A stretch of 64,000 bases of DNA, from positions 2,232,001-2,296,000 of the forward strand of contig NZ_CP029487.1 of NCBI RefSeq assembly GCF_002441855.2, written 5' to 3'. The notes below the pieces were generated by a model. That model ran no database searches and was not told where the DNA came from. It saw only the letters and a program-made list of their open reading frames with translations. This DNA comes from Eubacterium maltosivorans (GTDB lineage Bacteria > Bacillota > Clostridia > Eubacteriales > Eubacteriaceae). Below, in pieces: positions 58,303 to 64,000 of this stretch. A program made the translations under genes and the position numbers. How positions within the stretch are numbered: the stretch's first letter is position 1; the number at the start of each line of letters is the position of its first letter.

Positions 58303-59159
58303 TTTAAAATGTCCTCCTTCATGGCCAGTGTTTTTTCACGGATCAAGGCTTCAAAGCCTTCGGTCTCACAGGGCGTCTCTGCCTTCTGATGGGCAGTGAT
58401 CAGCCCTCTGGAGGAATTGATGACCGCACAGCGGGACTTTTTGAAGATGTTGGCAATATCCTTGCCGGTGCCGCCCTGGGCGCCATAGCCAGGCACCAGG
58501 AAAAAGGTGGACGGACACTGGTCCTGCAGCGCTTCAAATTCTTCCGGGAAGGTGAGGCCCACCACAGCGCCCACTGCGGAATAGCCGCTTTCACCAATGT
58601 AAGGCCTGCCCCATTCGGTGATCTTATCGCCCACAGCTTCATACAGCTTCTGGCCGCCTTCTGCCAGCTTCAGCTCCTGAAAATCCCGTGAGGATGGATT
58701 GGAGGTGTGCAGCAGGACAAAGAGCCCCTTTTCGCTATTTTCGATATAAGGGAAATAGGGTGATACAGCGTCCTCGCCCATGTAGGCGTTGACGGTCAGG
58801 ATATCGACCTCAAAATCACCTTCAAAATGCCCTTTGGCATACTGGGCGGCTGTGGAAGTAATGTCCCCTCTTTTTGCGTCGCCAATGGCGATTTTATTGT
58901 TTTTTCGGACATATTTCACCGTCTCGGAGTAAGCCTTCATACCGTCCAGGCCCAGGGCCTCGTAGCAGGCAATCTGCATTTTGTAACAGGCGGCAATATC
59001 TGCGGTGGCGTCCACAATCTTTTTGTTAAACTCCGTTATTTTTTCACCGGTTGACCAGTCCTTGTCCTTCAGGTACTGGGGCAGAAAGTCAAGTTTTGTA
59101 TCCAGGCCCACACAGACGGGGCTTTTTAATGCTTCGTTATACAAGCGATCCATTATCAT
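58293..59159 (-). CDS. pyrF: Orotidine 5'-phosphate decarboxylase (long form)
   Basis: 288 residues, the type 2 OMP decarboxylase. Catalytic Lys-Asp array in AIGDAKRGDITSTAAQYAK, substrate motifs SPVCVGLDTKLDFLP and FLVPGYGAQGGTG. Makes UMP. Two possible starts, ATG 59159 and ATG 59153; GGAGGAGAG is 11 nt before the first. The start overlaps the 3' end of pyrC. The orotate phosphoribosyltransferase gene (pyrE) is not in this window. Confidence 0.94.
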   Translation of the reverse strand: MIMDRLYNEALKSPVCVGLDTKLDFLPQYLKDKDWSTGEKITEFNKKIVDATADIAACYKMQIACYEALGLDGMKAYSETVKYVRKNNKIAIGDAKRGDITSTAAQYAKGHFEGDFEVDILTVNAYMGEDAVSPYFPYIENSEKGLFVLLHTSNPSSRDFQELKLAEGGQKLYEAVGDKITEWGRPYIGESGYSAVGAVVGLTFPEEFEALQDQCPSTFFLVPGYGAQGGTGKDIANIFKKSRCAVINSSRGLITAHQKAETPCETEGFEALIREKTLAMKEDILKWL

Positions 59160-60309
59160 ATGCGATCTCTCCTCCTTTAAATGTCATGAGCACCTTGCCC
59201 TTAAGCAGTTCTCTGCCAAAGGGGGTGTTGTGGCTTTTGGAAATAAACGTCTTGGGATCAACCCGCTCCTCGGCATCCAGATCCACCAAAACCAAATCAC
59301 CGGGATAGCGTTCCTTGACCAGTCCGGCTTTCAGGCCCATGCGCGCCGCCGGTGCTTCACTCAGCATCTGGCTCAGGCGTTCTACCGGAATGCCAGCGCC
59401 TTCAAAAACGGTGTAGTACATGGCAAAGGCGGTCTCAAAATTATTGATTCCCGGCGCTCCGTTTAACTTGTCCTCGTCACTGTGCGGTGCATGGTCGGTA
59501 CCGCAGATATCGATGCTGCCGTCCCGCGCACCCTCGATCAAAGCCCGGCGGTCTGGATAGCTTCTGAAAGGCGGGTGCACCTTATATTCCATGGCCGAGG
59601 CGTAAAGATGGTGCGGAGTAACCTCGCAGGTAATGTCCAGACCCTTTGCTTTGGCGGCCTTGATGGCCTCCAGGGTATCCTTTTTGCTGATATGACACAC
59701 GTGCAGGTGTCCCGGGGTTTCGCGCAGCAGGGCGATATCCCGCTCCACAGTTTCGGTTTCCGGCTCACAGTGCGTGGCCAGGATGAAATTGTATTCGGTT
59801 GAGGCGGCCAGCCCCCTCTTCATTGTTTCGGCGTTATCCACATTGTGTCCATCGTTGGAGTAAACATTGGTGTATTCCCGGGTGCTCTCAAAATCCACCA
59901 GCTCCGCATCGCTGAAATCCTTTGTCAGCGCGCAGACCTGTACCAGATCACAGAGGCCCAGAGCCTCCGCCTTATCCATATTGTCTTTCAGAGCCTCGGC
60001 ATTATCCATAATCGGCTTGGTATTGGCCATGGCAACCAGTGTGGTAAAGCCGCCCTTCAGGGCTGCCTTCATACCGGTTTCCATGTCTTCCTTATAGGTG
60101 AGCCCAGGATCGCGCAGATGGCAGTGCATATCGATAAAGCCTGGCATCAGCACCTTGCCCTGGCCGTCGATTTCCCGGTCGTGGGCTGCCTTCACCTGTC
60201 CCTTTTCCTTATAAACCTTTTTGATCTTACCGTCATCATCGATCAGCACCTTCCCCGGCCTTCGGCCAGTGGCGTCGATAATTTCAACGTTGGTGATTAA
60301 AGTTTTCAT
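59137..60309 (-). CDS. pyrC: Dihydroorotase
   Basis: 390 residues. Cyclises carbamoyl-aspartate to dihydroorotate. Metal-binding HxH in GFIDMHCHLRDPG, later GTDHAPHSDEDK with the catalytic aspartate, and the class I form's ATHCEPETE. Short gap (~80 nt, nothing recognised) after pyrI. Confidence 0.94.
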   Translation of the reverse strand: MKTLITNVEIIDATGRRPGKVLIDDDGKIKKVYKEKGQVKAAHDREIDGQGKVLMPGFIDMHCHLRDPGLTYKEDMETGMKAALKGGFTTLVAMANTKPIMDNAEALKDNMDKAEALGLCDLVQVCALTKDFSDAELVDFESTREYTNVYSNDGHNVDNAETMKRGLAASTEYNFILATHCEPETETVERDIALLRETPGHLHVCHISKKDTLEAIKAAKAKGLDITCEVTPHHLYASAMEYKVHPPFRSYPDRRALIEGARDGSIDICGTDHAPHSDEDKLNGAPGINNFETAFAMYYTVFEGAGIPVERLSQMLSEAPAARMGLKAGLVKERYPGDLVLVDLDAEERVDPKTFISKSHNTPFGRELLKGKVLMTFKGGEIAYDNGSLV

Positions 60310-60387
60310 GGTAGTTCCTTCCCCTTTATTTTAAGGATCACAAATTCTTCGAAAATCTTTTTATTCTTTCAGAATTTGGACTCAGCT

Positions 60388-60819
60388 TCATTTCTCAATA
60401 AACGTTGTGTATGAATCGCAGTATTCGCAGCGGTATAATTTCTTTTCGGCGTCTACCAGGTAGAAGTCAATATCGCCCACGTCCTCGTACTGGGTGATGC
60501 AGCGCGGGTTTTTACACTTCATGATGCCCGTGACCCGTGTCGGCAGTGTCAGCTGTACCTTGCTCACCAGCTCGCCGTTGTTGACAAAATTGATGGTGAC
60601 GTTGGGGTCGATAAGCCCCAGAACGTTCATGTCCAGCTCCAGGTCCGTCTCGATTTTGATCAGATCTTTCTGACCCATTTTTTTGCTGGGGACATTTTTC
60701 ATCAGTACGACGACATCGTCAATTTCGTTGAGGTGCAGCTCCTTATAGATTTCAAAGCCGTGGCCGGATTCAATGTGGTCGATAATAATTCCCTTTTTCA
60801 GTTTTGATACATTAATCAT
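60388..60819 (-). CDS. pyrI: Aspartate carbamoyltransferase regulatory subunit
   Basis: 143 residues. Allosteric nucleotide-binding domain ([16 protein letters not shown]) and zinc domain with four cysteines in CKNPRCI and YRCEYCDSY that contacts PyrB. Gives feedback control by nucleotides. Start overlaps the pyrB stop by 8 nt. Confidence 0.95.
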   Translation of the reverse strand: MINVSKLKKGIIIDHIESGHGFEIYKELHLNEIDDVVVLMKNVPSKKMGQKDLIKIETDLELDMNVLGLIDPNVTINFVNNGELVSKVQLTLPTRVTGIMKCKNPRCITQYEDVGDIDFYLVDAEKKLYRCEYCDSYTTFIEK

Positions 60820-61738
60820 TTGCGTCTACCCCCAGTAATTTAGAAATTAAAGCCATGCGCACATACATGCCGTATTTTGCCTGCTTAAAGTATACGGCAC
60901 GCGGATCATCGTCCACTTCGACGGAAATTTCATTGACACGTGGCAGCGGGTGCATCACGATCATCTCTTCCTTGGCTTTTTTCATTTTCTTTTTGTCCAA
61001 AATGTAGTAGTCTTTTAAGCGCAGGTATTCTTCCTCACTCACAAAACGTTCACGCTGAACGCGGGACATGTAAAGAATATCCAGGTCGCCGATGACATCG
61101 TCCAGGCTGGCTGTTTCGACATAGGAGCCGGGTTCCAGCATACTCAGAAAGTATTCCGGCATTTTCAGTTCCTTTGGCGAAATAAACACAAACTTGTTGC
61201 CCTTATAACGGTTCAGGGTTTTGACTAACGAGTGGATGGTCCGTCCAAAGAGCAGGTCGCCGCAAAGACCAACCACATGGCCATCACAGCTGCCCATTTC
61301 ATGACGGATGGTCAGCAGGTCGGTCAGGGTCTGGGTAGGATGCTCATGACCGCCGTCACCGGCGTTGATGATGGGCATATCACAGGCCGCCTTGGAGACC
61401 AGCTTGGCTGTCCCCTCTCTCGGGTGGCGGATCACCGCGATATCGGCGTAACAGCCGACGGTGCGGATGGTATCGGCAATGCTTTCTCCCTTGGATACTG
61501 ACGAATTGGCAGGGTTGTCAAATCCAATGACCTTACCGCCTAAGCGCAGCATGGCCGACTCAAAGCTGAACCGCGTACGGGTGGATGGTTCGTAAAAAAG
61601 GCTGGCTAATAATTTTCCCTTGCAAACGTCAATATAATTATCCTGATTTGCAATAATATTATCAGCCAGCCCAAAAATGGATTCTAATTCTTCTATGGTA
61701 AAGTCACCGGGTTCTATTAAATGTCTTCCTTTTAGCAT
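60812..61738 (-). CDS. pyrB: Aspartate carbamoyltransferase catalytic subunit
   Basis: 308 residues from ATG 61738 with CCAAGGAGGCAAGAG upstream, the expected length. Carbamoyl phosphate site [31 protein letters not shown] and [10 protein letters not shown] are intact. First committed pyrimidine step. The frame stays open 34 codons upstream to a GTG at 61840, through the leader terminator. Confidence 0.95.
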   Translation of the reverse strand: MLKGRHLIEPGDFTIEELESIFGLADNIIANQDNYIDVCKGKLLASLFYEPSTRTRFSFESAMLRLGGKVIGFDNPANSSVSKGESIADTIRTVGCYADIAVIRHPREGTAKLVSKAACDMPIINAGDGGHEHPTQTLTDLLTIRHEMGSCDGHVVGLCGDLLFGRTIHSLVKTLNRYKGNKFVFISPKELKMPEYFLSMLEPGSYVETASLDDVIGDLDILYMSRVQRERFVSEEEYLRLKDYYILDKKKMKKAKEEMIVMHPLPRVNEISVEVDDDPRAVYFKQAKYGMYVRMALISKLLGVDAND

Positions 61739-61840
61739 CTCTTGCCTCCTTGGCTTAAAATTCGTCCACGACGTGCATTTTTGCAAAAAAAAACACCTTT
61801 TCAAACTGTCAAAAGGGCGTTTCACGCAATATTTATGCAC
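61739..61840 (-). other. Open leader frame in phase with pyrB
   Basis: GTG 61840 reads [20 protein letters not shown] through the terminator and on without a stop into pyrB. No good binding site is seen for the GTG. A translated leader overlapping an attenuator would parallel the E. coli pyrBI leader, but expression is unproved. Confidence 0.35.
61785..61820 (-). terminator. Leader terminator (attenuator) upstream of pyrB
   Basis: On the minus strand AAACGCCCTTTTGAC-AGTTTG-AAAAGGTG followed by nine T's, between the promoter and pyrB. Its strength suggests regulated attenuation of the pyr operon. Confidence 0.7.
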
Positions 61841-61866
61841 TATATTACTCTAAGGTCGTGGTCATC

Positions 61867-61902
61867 TTTAACAGGGGTTTCCTCTGCCCTTTTGTTAAGA
61901 GT
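61867..61902 (-). promoter_or_regulatory. Second leader hairpin of pyr operon
   Basis: On the minus strand TTAACA-AAAGGGCAGAGGAAACCCC-TGTTAA with an inner GGG/CCC pairing around CAGAGG. Slightly reminiscent of a PyrR site loop but does not fit the consensus well. Confidence 0.4.
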
Positions 61903-61914
61903 TTAATTAAATTA

Positions 61915-61943
61915 ATGATAAAGTATAACCTCAAAAATGTCAA
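61915..61943 (-). promoter_or_regulatory. Promoter of pyr operon
   Basis: On the minus strand TTGACA (61943-61938), 17 nt, TATCAT (61920-61915); transcript starts near 61908, leaving a ~170-nt leader. Confidence 0.65.
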
Positions 61944-62024
61944 TATCTTAAAGGTTCAAAATATTGGCCTTTACTAAGAAATTATGGTAAGATTAAGCAA
62001 ATGAAATGAACGGAGGTAATTCAA

Positions 62025-62918
62025 ATGTATTTTGTCACCTATCAATACGCATCTTTTAGCGAAGCGGGTATACTCACCGCAGATTTCAAACGTGTGGTAC
62101 CTGTTACCACCATCGGCAAGGTGCTCGGCCTCAAGCTGCCTGAACAGATGACGGACTTTATCCGTTTAGCCGACGACGCCCTGATCGCTTCTACCTCAAA
62201 AGCCATGGCCGACAACCCCAATATGGGCATTAACCTGAACTCTGTCAAGCTGCTGGCTCCCATCCCCAAGCCTGAGCGCAATATTTTCTGCCTTGGCAAA
62301 AATTACACCGAGCATGTAAAGGAGATCAAAAATATTCCAGGCCTCGGCGCGGCTCCGGAAAGCCCCATCTATTTTTCCAAGCTCTCCTCATCGGTCACCG
62401 GTCCCGATTCGGTTATCCTGTCCCACGCCAATGCCACCAAACAGATTGACTACGAAGCTGAGCTGGCCGTTATCATTGGCAAAGAGGGCTCAGATATCGC
62501 CAAATCGGACGCTGAAGCCTACGTTTTTGGTTACACCGTCGCCAATGACATCACCGCCAGAGACCTCCAGAAAAAGCATTCTCAGTGGTATAAAGGCAAA
62601 TCCCTGGATACCTTCTGCCCGCTGGGCCCAGCCATTGTTCACAAAAGCGCGCTGCCCCTTCCTTTGAATCTCGGTATCCGCTGCCGCGTCAATGGTGAAA
62701 CCCGTCAGGAATCCACCACCGGACACATGATCTTTGATATTCCCACCATCATCAGTGATTTGTCCCAGGGCGTGACCCTGTACCCCGGCGACATCATCCT
62801 GACCGGAACCCCGGCCGGCGTTGGTCTTGCCCAGGACCCGCCCGCCTTCCTGAAACACGGCGACATCGTCGAAGCCGAAATCGAAAAGATCGGCATTCTC
62901 AGAAATCATATACAGTAG
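62025..62918 (+). CDS. Fumarylacetoacetate hydrolase family protein
   Basis: 297 residues. FAH catalytic fold: KNYTEHVKEI, then metal-binding acidic residues in IDYEAELAVIIGKEG, GYTVANDITARDLQ, FCPLGPAIV, and GDIILTGTPAGVG. Members hydrolyse or decarboxylate acylpyruvates, oxaloacetate or 2-hydroxyhepta-dienedioates; the substrate here cannot be told. ATG 62025 with AACGGAGGTAATTCAA upstream. Single gene with its own terminator. Confidence 0.88.
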   Translation: MYFVTYQYASFSEAGILTADFKRVVPVTTIGKVLGLKLPEQMTDFIRLADDALIASTSKAMADNPNMGINLNSVKLLAPIPKPERNIFCLGKNYTEHVKEIKNIPGLGAAPESPIYFSKLSSSVTGPDSVILSHANATKQIDYEAELAVIIGKEGSDIAKSDAEAYVFGYTVANDITARDLQKKHSQWYKGKSLDTFCPLGPAIVHKSALPLPLNLGIRCRVNGETRQESTTGHMIFDIPTIISDLSQGVTLYPGDIILTGTPAGVGLAQDPPAFLKHGDIVEAEIEKIGILRNHIQ

Positions 62919-63008
62919 AAATGACGCTGGGAGATTTTCAACAATATGCGGCAATCCCGAAAAATTCCCCGCCGCTCCCCCGCTAAACATCTTTTCCCCA
63001 CCCATACG

Positions 63009-63074
63009 CCTCCCGAAATCCTGAAAACTTTTTTTGCCGGATTATTTAAAAGAAGTTTTCAGGATTTCGGGAGG
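63009..63074 (+). terminator. CCTCCCGAAATCC-family terminator after FAH gene
   Basis: CCTCCCGAAATCCTGAAAACTT...AAGTTTTCAGGATTTCGGGAGG, 19 or more perfect base pairs, followed by TGTTTTTC. The cleanest copy of the family. Confidence 0.8.
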
Positions 63075-63196
63075 TGTTTTTCTTAAAGAATACACGCTGT
63101 TTTTATGTAAATTAGTGTAATTCCTCCTGTACTTCCTTCGAAACAGATAAATTTTTGTTTTTTGTCATTTTCGAGCAAAAAATCGAAAGCGTTTTC

Positions 63197-63225
63197 TTGA
63201 CAACGGATTCAAAAGGGAGTATCAT
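63197..63225 (+). promoter_or_regulatory. Promoter of corrinoid protein gene
   Basis: TTGACA (63197-63202), 17 nt, TATCAT (63220-63225). A direct/inverted ACATGTACACACATGT word follows the start. Confidence 0.7.
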
Positions 63226-63305
63226 ATAATCACAAACAACACATGTACACACATGTGCTTACTGAAAAATTATTTATTCAAAAAATGAAGGGATGGTATT
63301 TTAAA

Positions 63306-63938
63306 ATGGCAGATTGGAAAAATTTAACACAGGCAGTTGGAGACTTAGAAGAAGACGATGTAATGGAAATCTTAAATGATTTCGTAGCTACAAATCCTAC
63401 CGAAGCAGAAGCTGAAGAAGCAGTTGCAGCTTGCCAGGCTGGTATGGCTGTTGTTGGTGATTTATTCGAAGAAGGCGAATATTTTGTTGGGGACTTAATT
63501 TTCGCAGGCGAATTATTAACCGAAGCAATCAATGTATTAAAACCAGTATTAGGCAGCGGCGACACAGCAGTTGCTGGCACAATCTTAATCGGTACCGCTC
63601 ACGGCGATTTACATGACATCGGTAAAAATATCTTCAGAAGCATGGCTGAAGCAGCTGGTTTCCAGGTTACTGACTTAGGTATTGACGTAGCAATCGACAC
63701 ATTTGTTGAAAAAGCTAAAGAAATCAAACCGGACATCATCGGTATCAGCGGCGTTTTAACCCTGGCTATCGACTCTATGAAAGAAACTTCAGATGCTCTG
63801 AAAGCAGCTGGCGTAGACTCTAAATTAATCATTGGTGGTAACCCTGTTACTAAAGAAGCCTGCGAATATGTTGGCGCTGATGACTTCACAACAAATGCTG
63901 CTGAAGGCGTTAAGATTTGCCAGGCATGGGTTGGCTGA
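63306..63938 (+). CDS. Corrinoid (B12-binding) methyltransferase protein, MttC/MtgC-like
   Basis: 210 residues from ATG 63306, with AAGGGATGG upstream; the frame opens 21 codons earlier at 63243. Helical cap domain (~1-85) then a cobalamin domain with the DxHxxG motif in GTAHGDLHDIGKNIF and GVLTLAIDSM, IIGGNPVT. It carries a methyl group on cobalt between a substrate methyltransferase (such as MttB/MtgB type) and a tetrahydrofolate methyltransferase. No partner lies within the window, and a terminator follows at once. Codon use is strongly A/T-ending and repetitive (TTA, GAA, GTA, GCA), unlike its GC-richer neighbours, which suggests very high expression. Confidence 0.92.
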   Translation: MADWKNLTQAVGDLEEDDVMEILNDFVATNPTEAEAEEAVAACQAGMAVVGDLFEEGEYFVGDLIFAGELLTEAINVLKPVLGSGDTAVAGTILIGTAHGDLHDIGKNIFRSMAEAAGFQVTDLGIDVAIDTFVEKAKEIKPDIIGISGVLTLAIDSMKETSDALKAAGVDSKLIIGGNPVTKEACEYVGADDFTTNAAEGVKICQAWVG

Positions 63939-63966
63939 GACAAGTCCGTAAAGTAAGATCAAATAT

Positions 63967-63995
63967 AAAAAGACACCAATAATGGTGTCTTTTTT
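63967..63995 (+). terminator. Terminator of corrinoid protein gene
   Basis: AAAAGACACC-AATAAT-GGTGTCTTTT followed by TTT. Confidence 0.85.
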
Positions 63996-64000
63996 AATTT

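Noticed and set aside
61867-61902. PyrR-binding site
   Set aside because: Only the CAGAGG loop resembles the consensus; stem context and flanking conserved bases do not fit, so kept only as an unnamed hairpin.

Overview
The window looks like a chromosomal piece of an anaerobic, Gram-positive Clostridia-class bacterium. The Eubacteriaceae (Eubacterium limosum/callanderi type) are my best guess, as recognition rather than proof. The clues are clear AGGAGG-type ribosome binding sites, frequent TTG/GTG starts, TTGACA-17-TATAAT promoters, a CIRCE heat-shock operator, a pyrB-I-C-F-K-D operon with the NAD-linked PyrD/PyrK pair, a Gram-positive type IV pilus locus, and a DxHxxG corrinoid protein of the kind used in methyl transfer. 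No rRNA, tRNA or CRISPR array was recognised.

Layout. 0-5.2 kb: start of a secreted protein, an O-antigen-ligase-like membrane protein, and a leucine-rich-repeat surface protein split by one in-frame TGA. 5.2-5.5 kb: a compact structured RNA element flanked by two facing promoters. 5.85-9.3 kb: a GC-rich DUF3987 protein and an XRE regulator, possibly a mobile island. 9.4-10.5 kb: a gene-free stretch packed with palindromic repeats. 10.5-31 kb: housekeeping genes, all on the minus strand: split transketolase, YitT, Alr, MtnN, IspF, TcdA, ArgS, DUF1934, a TudS-Ddl fusion, NeuD-like, AIM24, PgcA, GalU, a UDP-glucose-dehydrogenase relative lacking its catalytic residues, RpiB, TsaC/Sua5 and PncB. 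31-33 kb: a Cache-PAS-GGDEF protein. 33.2-53.3 kb: a type IV pilus locus (four AT-rich pilin-like genes, PilO, a PilM-PilN fusion, PilC, PilD, three more pilins, PilT, PilB), interrupted by a VapBC-like module and an O-antigen-ligase/oligosaccharyltransferase candidate. 53.3-55.8 kb: a substrate-binding-domain GGDEF protein with a PfpI-family protein. 56 kb: a CIRCE-controlled Hsp20. 56.7-61.9 kb: pyrimidine biosynthesis operon. 62-64 kb: FAH-family hydrolase and a corrinoid protein.

Two systems stand out. First, cyclic di-GMP appears wired into the pilus at several levels: a c-di-GMP-I riboswitch with a terminator lies before the main pilin, PilB carries two MshEN-type c-di-GMP-binding motifs, a GGDEF-GGDEF-EAL protein sits 17 nt after pilT in the pilB operon, and two further diguanylate cyclases flank the locus. 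Second, the window is sown with a superfamily of about 55-160 bp intergenic elements whose arms are short near-tandem words (GTTGATAGT-type in family A, GGAGAATG-type in family B) around a shared palindromic core. Three elements supply the stop codons of host genes, and one family A element is split around a four-helix-bundle (S23/Avd-like) gene. This repeat-plus-protein arrangement is the best candidate for an undescribed mobile or structural system here.

Coordinates of repeats and hairpins were read by eye. Family names rest on recognised motifs, not on searches.
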